From AP-15 sp963737145 (GTDB taxonomy: Bacteria > Pseudomonadota > Alphaproteobacteria > ATCC43930 > CGMCC-115725), in contig CAVTRO010000007.1 in assembly GCA_963737145.1 (NCBI GenBank), positions 1,302,001 to 1,366,000 of the forward strand: 64,000 nt of DNA, read 5' to 3'. The notes under the pieces were generated by a model. That model did no database searches. It saw only the letters and a list, made by a program, of their open reading frames with translations, and had not been told where the DNA came from. A program made the position numbers and the translations under genes. Positions 18,260 through 26,843 of the stretch are shown here, in pieces (the first letter of the stretch is position 1; each line of letters opens with the position of its first letter).

Positions 18260-18640
18260 ATGCGGCGAGTGCTTGGGACCGTCGTCGGCGGGATGCTGCG
18301 GCTGTGGACCATCGCGGCGTCCGCCGGCGGTGTCGGCAAGCTCGGGCTGATCGCCTCCTACACCGGCGCCTTCGCGACCTGGGGCAGCCATTCCAGCAGG
18401 CGGTCGAGGCCTCTCAGGCGCTCCACGGCAACACCGTCAAGGGGGCGGCCGGCGAGGAGATCGAAATCCAGTTCCTCTACCGGGACGCGGCGAGCCAGGG
18501 CCTGACAAGGCCAAGCAATTAGCCGAAGAGCTGATCCCTGCACGACCACGTCAAGTCTCTTTGCGGTCTCGAATTGTCGCCCTACGCGATGGCGCTCACC
18601 CATAACAGCTGGGGATTGGCGAGGGCATCAGCCGGAATAA
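18260..18640 (+). pseudogene. Remnant of a branched-chain-amino-acid-type ABC binding protein
   Basis: From ATG 18260 the frame encodes a signal-peptide-like start (MRRVLGTVVGGMLRLWTIAA) and GKLGLIASYTGAFATWG, typical of Leu/Ile/Val-family periplasmic receptors. Near 18380 the frame shifts (QFQQAVEAF-like: PFQQAVEASQALHGNTVKG, EEIEIQFLYRDAASQG). A second shift near 18503 restores DKAKQLAEELI. After about 18540 only vague similarity remains (GLELSPYAMAL), and no C-terminal domain follows. The piece starts 52 bp right of the IS element and has at least two frameshifts plus a 3' truncation. Confidence 0.7.
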
Positions 18641-18736
18641 CCCGGCCGACCTCGAAGCCCGGGCGACCAAACTACGCCCGCATCCGGCGCGGCAATACGA
18701 TTAACTTGCTTCCTTACCTCGGGCGCTCCGCATTGC

Positions 18737-19468
18737 CTACGCTGGAGGGGCGACTGAGAGCCGGCCGACCACGTTGTGGCGCTCGATCAGGCGCGCCACC
18801 AATCCGGATTTCTTCGCCTCCTCGACAAACTCGCGCAGAAAGGCGGCCCCGGCGGAATTGCTCCGTGCCGTGCCGACCGCCTGCTGCACGGCAGTGAACT
18901 GCCCGTCGAGAATTCGCGCGCCGGGCAATTTCTCGAGGTCCGACATCAGTCCCGGGCGCAAGCCGGCGAGCGCGTCCATCTTGTCGTCGACGAATTGCTT
19001 AAAGGCGGCGCCGCCGCCACCCTCGGAGCGAACGACTTCGGCGTGCTTGATATTGCGCGCGAGCCACAGATCATAAGCGCTCCGCGCGCTCACCGCGATG
19101 CGCACGCCGGGTTTGTCGACATCGGCAATGCTTTCAAGGGGCGATCCCGCCGGCACCAGATAGGTCGCCTCGATCTCGACATAGGCCGGGGTGAACGCGA
19201 TTTTCTCGGCGCGCTGCGGCTCGGCGCCGATCAGCCCGATGTCCCACACGCCGCTCCCCGCCGCATCTGCGAGTTCGCCCGGCCGCGCATATGGCACATA
19301 AGCGACGGGTACGCCCAGACGCGAAGCAATCTCCTGCGCCATATCGGGCGCTACCCCCTCGGGATCGCCCGAAGGGGTGCGGCCTGTGACCAACAGGAAA
19401 TTGCCCATATTAATGGCTGCACGCAGAACGCCGGTCGGGGCAAGCTCGGAGACGACTTCTTGAGGCAT
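18737..19468 (-). CDS. Substrate-binding protein, SBP family 3, without a signal peptide
   Basis: A 243-residue protein of the family 3 solute-binding fold, normally the periplasmic receptor of polar amino-acid ABC importers. It shows LAPTGVLRAAINMGNFLL at the start, DMAQEIASRLGVPVAYVPY, VWDIGLIGAEPQRAEKIAFTP-type segments and the hinge region IAVSARSAYDLWLARNI. No N-terminal hydrophobic export signal is visible from the chosen ATG at 19468, and no Shine-Dalgarno is obvious. There are no permease or ATPase genes nearby. It may be cytoplasmic, have an upstream start outside this frame, or be a relic of a transporter operon in this decayed zone. Confidence 0.8.
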   Translation of the reverse strand: MPQEVVSELAPTGVLRAAINMGNFLLVTGRTPSGDPEGVAPDMAQEIASRLGVPVAYVPYARPGELADAAGSGVWDIGLIGAEPQRAEKIAFTPAYVEIEATYLVPAGSPLESIADVDKPGVRIAVSARSAYDLWLARNIKHAEVVRSEGGGGAAFKQFVDDKMDALAGLRPGLMSDLEKLPGARILDGQFTAVQQAVGTARSNSAGAAFLREFVEEAKKSGLVARLIERHNVVGRLSVAPPA

Positions 19469-19825
19469 GGGGAAATCCGGGGTTGGTGGCGTTGACTGCG
19501 TCAGTTTGGATTATCGGGAGCCGGTAAGCACGCGAAAACGCGCCTGTGGATAAGTCTGTTGAAAACTCGGCGAAAGCCGCGCTGCGCCCGCCGCGCAGCT
19601 TTGGTTTTCGCAAATTCCCCAACTTCCGCTCTGCTGCCGAAGACTAGGTCTGCCCTCCGTTCTTTCTACTTAGACTAGCGTTTCTCCAATGGAAGATGAT
19701 GTCTTACGATCGTCACACTTGTTGTGAACAACTCGTTTCCAGACGATATTGGTTCCTCATCGGGATGGCTTGCGGCGGCAAGCTTGGCTAGGTTCGGCGG
19801 ATCTCGGCCGCAGCAGGAGCACCCA
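19469..19825. other. Divergent intergenic region between SBP and flavin oxidoreductase genes
   Basis: This 357-bp gap separates two divergent genes and must hold both promoters. It is AT-richer than average around 19660-19750. The only weak promoter hint is TTGACT at 19491-19496. No gene or repeat was recognised. Confidence 0.5.
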
Positions 19826-20878
19826 ATGGAATTCGGCATGTTCCACGAGTTTCCGTCACTTCCGGGTCGAACCGAGGGCGAGGCCTTCGACGAGGCGATG
19901 GAGCAGGTCGACGCGGCCGAGCGGTTGGGGCTCGACGTGATGTGGCTGGCCGAGCTCCATTTCGAGCCGCGGCGGTCGGTGTTGTCGGCGCCGCTCAGCA
20001 TTGCGAGCGCGATTGCGGCGCGCACGCGGCGCATCAAGATCGGCATCGCCGTCCAGGTTCTGCCGCTGTGTCATCCTCTGCGCTTGGCCGAGGAGGCCGC
20101 GACGGTCGATCAGCTGAGCCACGGCAGACTGATCTTTGGTGTCGGGCGCAGCGGGGTAGCGCAAACCTACGAGGCGTATGGGGTGTCCTACGCCGAAAGC
20201 CGCGACCGCTTCCGCGAAATCCTCGACATCGTCGAGCAGGCCTGGACCAAGCCGAGCTTCTCGTACAACGGGCAATATCACAGCTTCAAAGACGTCGCGG
20301 TGGTGCCAAAGCCCTACCAGAAGCCGACGCCGCCGATCCGCATCGCCGCCAGCACCCCGGACACGTTCCCGGCGATCGGCCGGCGCGGTGCGCCGATCTT
20401 CGCCTCGACGCGCCACACGACTTGGGACGACCTCCCCAAGCAGATCGAAACTTATCACGACGCCTGGGAAAAAGCTGGCCATCCCGGGCGCGGGCAGGTC
20501 TTCGTCTCGGCGCCAACCTATATCGCCGAGACCGAGGAGCGCGCCCGCGCCGAACCCAAAGAGAGCATAATGCATTTCTACCACGAGCAGGCGAACCTGC
20601 TCGAAGGCGCGGCGCGGCTGGTCGACCCGGAAACCGCCGCCCGGCGGATGCGGCGCGTCGACCAGTTGCGCAGCCTGCGCTATGAGGACGGCTTGCGGAA
20701 CCACGCTTTGATCGGCACCCCCGAGGCGATTGCCGAACGCCTGAAAACCCTGCGCCGGGAAATCGGGCTCACCGGCATTCTCGCCGAGCTCAATTGCGGC
20801 GGCCTCGTTCCGCAACAACAGGTGGTCACCGCCTTGCGACTTCTTTGCGCAGAGGTGAAACCGCGGCTTGCCGCCTAG
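19826..20878 (+). CDS. LLM-class (luciferase-like) flavin-dependent oxidoreductase
   Basis: A 350-residue TIM-barrel protein of the bacterial luciferase family, whose members use FMNH2 or F420 to oxidise small substrates. Landmarks are MEFGMFHEFPSLPGRTE, LDVMWLAELHF, the core IKIGIAVQVLPLCHPLRLAE, QLSHGRLIFGVGRSG and the C-terminal GTPEAIAERLKTLRRE. I place the start at ATG 19826, which has AGGAG about 6 nt upstream; the frame is open to 19724 but that leader is unconserved. It is intact although flanked by degraded genes. The substrate is not predictable. Confidence 0.9.
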   Translation: MEFGMFHEFPSLPGRTEGEAFDEAMEQVDAAERLGLDVMWLAELHFEPRRSVLSAPLSIASAIAARTRRIKIGIAVQVLPLCHPLRLAEEAATVDQLSHGRLIFGVGRSGVAQTYEAYGVSYAESRDRFREILDIVEQAWTKPSFSYNGQYHSFKDVAVVPKPYQKPTPPIRIAASTPDTFPAIGRRGAPIFASTRHTTWDDLPKQIETYHDAWEKAGHPGRGQVFVSAPTYIAETEERARAEPKESIMHFYHEQANLLEGAARLVDPETAARRMRRVDQLRSLRYEDGLRNHALIGTPEAIAERLKTLRREIGLTGILAELNCGGLVPQQQVVTALRLLCAEVKPRLAA

Positions 20879-20948
20879 TCGGCCGGAAACCAGCGCCACT
20901 TCGATCCCGGAACTCCCGGCAATCGGGAGGGTTCACCCGCTAGCGCCC

Positions 20949-21930
20949 ATGGTGCGGCGCACAATGGCGGGTAGATTGGGCGTGTCGAGAGCGCGTATCA
21001 TCCTCGCCGGTTCGGCTGCGGCGCTGGCCGGCTTGGAACGTCTACCGGGCGCGTAAGGCGGAGCGCCGGCAGCGGCCGGCAGGCCGGTTTCTGACCGTCG
21101 AGGGTGTGCGGCTCCATTACCTCGATCGGGGCGAGGGTCCGCCGGTGGTATGCTTCATGGCAATGGCATCACCAATAAGGATTTCGAACTGAGCGGAGTG
21201 CTCGCTCTCGCAGCGCAGAGCCACCGCGTCATTGCGTTCGACCGGCCCGGTTTCGGGTATAGCCGCCGCCCGCAAGGGGTAATTTGGACTGCTGCGCGCC
21301 AGGCTGGGCTTCTGCGGCAGGCCTTCGCAGCAATCGCGCCGGAACCAGTCGTCTTGATTGGTCATTCCTGGGGCACATTGGTGGCATTGGCGCTCGCCTG
21401 GACTATCCCGAGGCGGTTCGCAGCCTGATCCTGTTGTCGGGGTACTACCACCCGACCGTGCGCGCCGATGTCGCGCTGTTCTCGCCTCCGGCAATTCCCG
21501 TCATTGGCGATATCATGCGCTACACGGTCTCGCCGCCGTTGGCTGCAGCCATGCTGCCGGCGTTGATCAAGCGTTGTTTCGCGCCGCTTCCCGTGCCTGA
21601 TCGCTTCGCCAGGGGATTCCCGGCCGGCCTCGCGCTGCGCCCATCCCAGATCCGGGCGGAAGCGGAGGACACAGCGATGATGATTTCGGCGGCGGCGGCA
21701 ATGCACGACCGGTATCGGGAATTGCGCATGCCGGTGACGATCATGGCCGGGACGCAGGACCGCATTGTCGATCACCGGCGGCATGCCGTCCGGCTCAGTG
21801 AGCGAGATACCGCACAGCACGCTGCGGCTCGTCCCCAATGCAGGTCACATGATCCACTATGCGGTGCCCGACCAGGTGGTACGGGCGATCGGCGGCGCAG
21901 CCGCGGTTCACAGTGGGGCGATTGCCAGCC
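20949..21930 (+). pseudogene. Alpha/beta hydrolase with multiple frameshifts
   Basis: An alpha/beta hydrolase can be read by changing frame several times. A membrane-anchor-like start (MVRRTMAGRLGVSRARIILA) shifts near 21033 to AWNVYRARKAERRQRPAGR. Near 21148 it shifts to LHGNGITNKDFELSG and the nucleophile elbow IGHSWGTL. Near 21395 it shifts to LDYPEAVRSLILLSGYYHP, and near 21795 to the catalytic-histidine end VPNAGHMIHYAVPDQVVR. All motifs survive, so decay is recent or the sequence is faulty. The 3' end overlaps the extended tail of the sirtuin gene on the other strand. Confidence 0.82.
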
Positions 21931-22674
21931 CTGCCTGTGCTTCACCCGGTCAGCAGCTTTGCGACATAATTCCGGCACGATCCGACTGGCCGGACCGTAG
22001 ATCCGCTCGGCAAAGAGGCTGGCGCTGTGCGAGGGTTCGAGGTTGAGCTCGACGGTGTGGGCGCCGGCGCGGCGGGCTTCTTCGACAAAGCTGGCCGCCG
22101 GCTCGACAGTGCCCGAGGTGCCGATCGAGATGAAGACCTTGCATTGCGCAAGGACCTGATAAATCGTATCGAGGCCCAATGGCATCTCGCCGAACCAGAC
22201 GACATGCGGGCGCAGCCGGCCCTCGATCGCGCAGCTCGGGCAGCCCTCGTTGCCGGTCAAATCGTCATACCATAGGGTGGTCTGGCCGCACGCGATGCAG
22301 CGCGCCTTCAACAGCTCGCCGTGCATGTGGATTACGGCGCGCGACCCGGCCCGCTCGTGCAGATCGTCGATGTTCTGCGTGGCGATCATCACCTCGGCCG
22401 GCCGCACCGCTTCGAGCCGGGCCAATGCCTCGTGCGCGGGATTGGGGGTGACCGAGGGGTGCTGCAATTGCCGCCGGCGCGCGTCGTAGAAGGCCAGCAC
22501 CCGCGCCGGATCGCGCGCAAAGGCCTCCGGTGTCGCCACTTCTTCGAGGCGCACCGTCGCCCAGATCCCGTCGGCATCCCGAAACGTCGCGAGCCCCGAT
22601 TCCCGCGAAATTCCGGCGCCGGTCAGGATCACAATGCTGGGACCCTCGGGCCACAGATCGCGCGTGCTTCTCAT
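21772..22674 (-). CDS. NAD-dependent protein deacylase (sirtuin), C-terminus probably frameshifted
   Basis: A Sir2-family enzyme that removes acyl groups from lysines with NAD. It has TGAGISRESGLATFRD, TQNIDDLHERAG, the catalytic histidine in VIHMHGEL, zinc cysteines in CIACG and CPSC, and GTSGTVEPAA for NAD binding. ATG 22674 is the family-like start; the frame is open further up only by accident through the MFS remnant. The normal end would be VPE-YVAKLLTG with a stop at 21942. One surplus T near 21976 moves the frame to VPELCRKAADRV and adds about 60 residues of low-complexity tail antisense to the hydrolase remnant. The catalytic core is intact. Confidence 0.88.
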   Translation of the reverse strand: MRSTRDLWPEGPSIVILTGAGISRESGLATFRDADGIWATVRLEEVATPEAFARDPARVLAFYDARRRQLQHPSVTPNPAHEALARLEAVRPAEVMIATQNIDDLHERAGSRAVIHMHGELLKARCIACGQTTLWYDDLTGNEGCPSCAIEGRLRPHVVWFGEMPLGLDTIYQVLAQCKVFISIGTSGTVEPAASFVEEARRAGAHTVELNLEPSHSASLFAERIYGPASRIVPELCRKAADRVKHRQGWQSPHCEPRLRRRSPVPPGRAPHSGSCDLHWGRAAACCAVSRSLSRTACRR

Positions 22675-22700
22675 GGTGTCCTCCAGGCGGGCAGCTTCGT

Positions 22701-23483
22701 TCAGTCTTGGCGGTCCACGTATTCGGGCACTCTGTAATATACCCACAGCAGGTTCACCAACAGCACGGCCGCCGTGACGAGGAACACCCAGCGCAGGCCG
22801 AAGGCGGCGGCGACGGCGCCGCCGGTCAGCGGGCCGAGCGAATTGCCGAGAAAGGTCGCTGAGGCGGTGGCCCGTAGATGGTGCCGCGCTCGGCTCGCGG
22901 CACGAGGCGGGCGACCAGCGCATTGGCGGTCGGCAAGAGGCCGCCGATGAAGAGGCCGACGCCGAACCGTTGGGCGGTGAACACCCAGTAATTGCCCCAC
23001 CAGGGAGCCCACGAGCTGGCCGGTGCTGAGCCAGCCGAGGGCGTAGCCGAGCCGCCCCGCCGGGACCTGGCTCGCCACCAGCGCAACGGCCGCACTGGAA
23101 AATCCGGCGAACACGCACATCAACGCGCGAAACGCAAAAAATTGCCAGACATTGGCCGCGACCCCCATCAGTGCGGTGAACACGCCAATTGCGAGGCTCG
23201 AGCGCAACAGCATCAGCTTGCGGCCGCGGCGGTCGGCGACGCGCCCCCCATACCGGTGAAGCAAACGCCGCAACAAATGAGGTGACGCTGTTGAGGACGC
23301 CGGCCCACAGATCGACCGCGCTCGCCGTCTCGACCCCGAGCTCGGGCAATGGCAGCGGCATGATCGGGCTCAGCATCGAGAACGCCCCGTCATGATGAAT
23401 TGAATGCCGACCATGACCCAGAGCGTGCGCCGGCATTGGAACTCGGCGGCGCCCTCGGCCGCAACGGCAGCCGGGTCTCGCAT
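22701..23483 (-). pseudogene. MFS transporter with several frameshifts
   Basis: Reading from ATG 23483, MRDPAAVAAEGAAEFQCRRT starts a major-facilitator protein. A shift near 23390 leads to FSMLSPIMPLPLPELGV. Another near 23260 leads to RVADRRGRKLMLLRSSLAIG, the conserved loop 2-3 motif. Further changes near 23010 (NYWVFTAQRFGVGLFIGGLL) and 22880 precede the last part ATASATFLGNSLGPLTGG to VPEYVDRQD at 22701. Summed, the pieces give only about 260 residues, so a large part of the usual 400 is missing as well. It lies upstream of and is oriented like the sirtuin gene. Confidence 0.82.
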
Positions 23484-23778
23484 CGCACTCGCGCGTTGTT
23501 CGCCCATGCGCCTGATTAACCGTTCCGGCTATGGCAGCCCTATAAACTACGCACGCTCCGCGGAGCGCGCGAGTTCGAACGGGGAGCTCGCGCATCGCAA
23601 CGGCCGACAGCACAAGACCCGAGTTCGGATCGCCGGTGCTTCGCTACGCCGCAGTCTGCGCAGCAGAATCAAAATGGTCAAAAATTAATCACAAAAAACA
23701 AGAGACAATCGCGCAACGCTCTACTACAGTTCTTGCAAGGCTCGGTTTCATGAGCCGGTATGAACTGAGAGGTGGAGT

Positions 23779-25053
23779 ATGGCGGCGGCGGAGACTGTAA
23801 GGGCTATCCCCTGGTGGAAGGAGCCCACCAAGGATCAGTGGTATGCCTTTGTAGCGGCGTGGTTGGGCTGGACCCTCGACGCCTTCGACTTCACCGTCTT
23901 CCTGCTGATCATGCATCCGATCGCAGAGACCTTCCACGTGTCGATGACGGCGGTGACGTTCGTCTTCACGATCACGTTGTGGATGCGCCTTGTCGGCGCT
24001 ACCAGCTCGGGTTGGCTCGGCGATCGGATGGGTCGCAAGCTGCCGTTGATGATCGCGATCCTCGGCTATTCGGCGTGCAACTTCATCGCCGGTTTCTCGC
24101 CGACCTTCTGGTTCCTGTTTCTGTTCCGCGCGATCCTCGGCCTATTCATGGGGGCCGAATGGCCTGCTGGCGCCTCCTTGGCGATGGAGACATGGCCACA
24201 GCGCTCACGCGGGCTCATGGGCGGTCTTCTGCAGGGCTCGTGGGGGCTCGGCTTTCTCCTGTCGTTCGCGATCTACGGGCTGTTCTTTAATTCGATCGGC
24301 TGGCGCGGCATGCTGTGGGTCGGCGTGTTGCCTGCCTTGGCCGTCTTTTATATACGCTTCTTTGTCAAGGAGCCCGAGGTCTGGATCGAAAACCGGCGGC
24401 TTCAGCGCACCCAAAAGCGCGAAGTCAGGGCGCCGCTGATCAGCATCTTCAAACCTGGCATGATCCTCAACACCTTGAACTGCTGCTGGTTCATGGCCAG
24501 CGGGTTCGTTCTGTACTATTCGATCAACGTGCTGTTCCCGACGCATCTTCAGGTCGATTTGAAGATGTCTCCCGGGGCGATCGGCGAAATCGGCGTGGCT
24601 GCCAATCTCGTCGTCTTCCTGGCCAGCATAGGTTGGGGCTGGGTGGCCGATCGGTTTGGCCGCAAGGCGGCGCAAATCCTGCCCGGCCTGATCGCCATCC
24701 CGATCGCGCCGCTGTATCTGCTGACCGGAAATTTCACGCTGATTTGGTGGGCCTTTGTAATTCAGGGCGCGTTCGGCAGCGGCGGCTTTGCCAGCCAGGC
24801 GCCGGCCTACCTCGCCGAGCGGTTCCCGACTGAGGTGCGCGCCACGGCAGCCGGGTTCTGCTACCACCAGGGGGCGATCTGGGGCGGCCTGGTTGCACCG
24901 CTCCTGGCTTGGTTCGCCACCGCAGGGAATTTGGGCTATGCCATTCCGATGCTGGTCGGGACAATCGGCGCGGCGCTGAGTTTTGCCATCGCGATCGCGC
25001 TCGGTCCGGAGACGAGGGGCAAGGTACTCTCCGCCGATCTGGTCGTAGCCTGA
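23779..25053 (+). CDS. MFS transporter, sialate/carboxylate-type
   Basis: A 424-residue, 12-segment major-facilitator protein. AWLGWTLDAFDFTVFLLIMHP in helix 1 with its aspartates, GWLGDRMGRKLPLM in loop 2-3 and RFPTEVRATAAGFCYHQG in loop 10-11 point to the NanT/JEN-like branch that imports sialate, lactate or other carboxylates by proton symport. The start at ATG 23779 has AGAGG 6 nt upstream. A 295-bp divergent gap with a perfect GCTCCGCGGAGC palindrome (23555-23566) lies upstream. Downstream sits a small remnant of a second similar gene. The substrate is unknown. Confidence 0.9.
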   Translation: MAAAETVRAIPWWKEPTKDQWYAFVAAWLGWTLDAFDFTVFLLIMHPIAETFHVSMTAVTFVFTITLWMRLVGATSSGWLGDRMGRKLPLMIAILGYSACNFIAGFSPTFWFLFLFRAILGLFMGAEWPAGASLAMETWPQRSRGLMGGLLQGSWGLGFLLSFAIYGLFFNSIGWRGMLWVGVLPALAVFYIRFFVKEPEVWIENRRLQRTQKREVRAPLISIFKPGMILNTLNCCWFMASGFVLYYSINVLFPTHLQVDLKMSPGAIGEIGVAANLVVFLASIGWGWVADRFGRKAAQILPGLIAIPIAPLYLLTGNFTLIWWAFVIQGAFGSGGFASQAPAYLAERFPTEVRATAAGFCYHQGAIWGGLVAPLLAWFATAGNLGYAIPMLVGTIGAALSFAIAIALGPETRGKVLSADLVVA

Positions 25054-25067
25054 GCCGACGGCGGCCA

Positions 25068-25177
25068 CTCGACTTTACGGTCTTCCTGCTGATCCGATGC
25101 TGGCTGGAACCGGTCGCAGCTGACAGCGCGTCATCGTCTCGCTGCTGTTGAGCCCGGAGACCACGGTTCTCGGCTGA
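25068..25177 (+). pseudogene. Collapsed remnant of a second MFS gene
   Basis: Just after the intact transporter, 25068-25094 encodes LDFTVFLLI, the same as the helix-1 segment of the intact gene at about 23883 but with several synonymous base differences. After about 30 bp, another frame encodes VIVSLLLSPETTVLG and a stop at 25175-25177, which matches the C-terminal pattern (GPETRG) of this transporter family. The two ends of a roughly 1.2-kb gene therefore remain with the middle deleted. The base differences suggest an old tandem paralogue, not an assembly artefact. Confidence 0.6.
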
Positions 25178-25208
25178 ACTCTCGATAGGCTAAGTCGAGC
25201 TCCGTCCC

Positions 25209-26843
25209 CTACAGCCGGCGGACGGCGATTGCGAGATCGGCGGCGACCGGCGGTGGGTTGAAGCTCAATAGCGCATCCGCATTATGGCCCTGTTTGGCTT
25301 CACCCACCACTCGGGCGCCTTCGGTGTCCCAATAGGTGATCCGGTAATTTCCCTGTCGCAGGCCTGGCAGCGAGATGCGCAGGATAGCGGGAGGACGAAG
25401 ACGGTCGATCCTGCCGTCCACGCCGATCGCATCGGTGCGCAATAGCCAGATCAGCGCCTGTTCCGCATCGCCGCAGCCGAACGCCGCCACTGAGCCGCCC
25501 TTTACGACAATCACATCGTTCAGATCGCGGCGCTGGAACCGCAGCCAGTCGATGAGAGGAAGAAAGCCGGCCAAGCCCTGCTGAGCGCGCCGCATGCCGG
25601 GGGTCAGCGAATGCGGCGTGCGGTTTGGCCACCGCATGCCGCCGCCAGCGGCGCCCGAGGCAAAATGCGCCCATTGCATATGCCGGAAGTATTCATCGTC
25701 AAACGGCTCCGGCAAGGTCATCCCGTGATCTTTGAAGGTGTGGATCGGGCCATGCTCGCTGTCGAAAAGCGGGCGCATATCGGAAATTTCGGCGAGGGCG
25801 TTGCGGATCAGCCGGCCGGTGCTGACGGCCGGGGCAATCGTGTCTTCCGGAAAATCGATCGTGCCTTCCTCGTAGAGGTGAATTGTCGCAAAATCCAGCA
25901 GCGGATGGCGGTAGACCGGATCGTTCAGCCACGGCTTCCATTGCAGCTCGGGTCCAAAGATCGAGACCGTCTGCAGATGGGCTCGCCCGTGCAGCCGAAG
26001 CTCCAGTTGGCGCAGGAACGGGCTGACGTCCTCGATAAAATCTTCAAAGCAGCGCTGGTTATCCTGGCCTTGGACCGGATGCATCTCGTTCCACAAGTCC
26101 CAGGCGAACACCACTCCCGTTGAACCCCATCGTTTGGTGGCAAAGGCCAGGCGTGACTTGATAAATTCACGCGTTCGCAGGCAAGTAAGCAGCTGCGTAC
26201 GATCCGCGCACGGCCCCCCATTCGCGCTGTTGTAAGGGTGCCTCGCCCAGTTGTTCCAGGTGAAGAAGGTATCGAATGGCGTCAGGAGCAGCCGTAACCC
26301 GAGTTGCGCGCAAAGGCCGACCAGATCGTCCCAGAGCGCGATCATGGATGGGCGCAGGCGTCCGGCCGGGCGCTCCAGATAACATTCATCATTCTGGCAA
26401 TATTCGAGCATTAAACGCAGGCAAGTGATCCCGCTGTCGCGCAGCGAACGCAAATGACGTTCGACCGCGGGCAGATCGCGCCGCCCGATCAGACCGCGGA
26501 ATTCCGGCCAGGTGATGGAATCGTTCTGACCGATTGGCATCCAGGACAGGCCTTCCTCGGTCATGAAATACGGAATTCGCGGCACCACCCTGATCCACGA
26601 AAATGAACTTTCGGTGGCGTCACCGACGCGGGTGAATTCGACTTCCACCAACGGATCTCGCAGTAATTCGAGTTGCGAGCGCCAACACGCGGGCGGCAGC
26701 TGTGTTCCCGGCCTGCAGTATCCTTTTTTGGGCCAATTCCTTTTTGTCGTCGGAACTGTTGAAGAAGGCTCGTCGTTGCTGGTTGCACGTGCGGCCGGTT
26801 GGGAGCAGTGAAGTTGCGTGTCGCGAATAGTATAAGCCGGCAA
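25209..26843 (-). CDS. Clan-A glycoside hydrolase (GH5/cellulase-like TIM barrel)
   Basis: A 544-residue protein with a TIM barrel (about residues 90-440) and a small C-terminal beta domain (about 450-544). The acid/base glutamate appears as E253 in WDLWNEMHP, and a nucleophile candidate is E363 in LFDSEHGP, spaced as in clan-A retaining glycosidases. WPEFRGLIGRRDLPAVERHL and LLLTPFDTFF are typical barrel segments. No export signal is seen, but the start is uncertain: ATG 26843 overlaps the divergent glycosyltransferase start, and the first 60 residues look unconserved. Beside a galactofuranose-type gene pair, it may trim or degrade the same polysaccharide (inference). Confidence 0.78.
   Translation of the reverse strand: MPAYTIRDTQLHCSQPAARATSNDEPSSTVPTTKRNWPKKGYCRPGTQLPPACWRSQLELLRDPLVEVEFTRVGDATESSFSWIRVVPRIPYFMTEEGLSWMPIGQNDSITWPEFRGLIGRRDLPAVERHLRSLRDSGITCLRLMLEYCQNDECYLERPAGRLRPSMIALWDDLVGLCAQLGLRLLLTPFDTFFTWNNWARHPYNSANGGPCADRTQLLTCLRTREFIKSRLAFATKRWGSTGVVFAWDLWNEMHPVQGQDNQRCFEDFIEDVSPFLRQLELRLHGRAHLQTVSIFGPELQWKPWLNDPVYRHPLLDFATIHLYEEGTIDFPEDTIAPAVSTGRLIRNALAEISDMRPLFDSEHGPIHTFKDHGMTLPEPFDDEYFRHMQWAHFASGAAGGGMRWPNRTPHSLTPGMRRAQQGLAGFLPLIDWLRFQRRDLNDVIVVKGGSVAAFGCGDAEQALIWLLRTDAIGVDGRIDRLRPPAILRISLPGLRQGNYRITYWDTEGARVVGEAKQGHNADALLSFNPPPVAADLAIAVRRL

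Noticed and set aside
21772..23613. A 613-residue open frame that could be read as an MFS-sirtuin fusion
   Set aside because: Only the part after ATG 22674 is in the sirtuin frame. Upstream the frame crosses the MFS remnant mostly out of frame, so it is an accident of lost stops, not a fusion.
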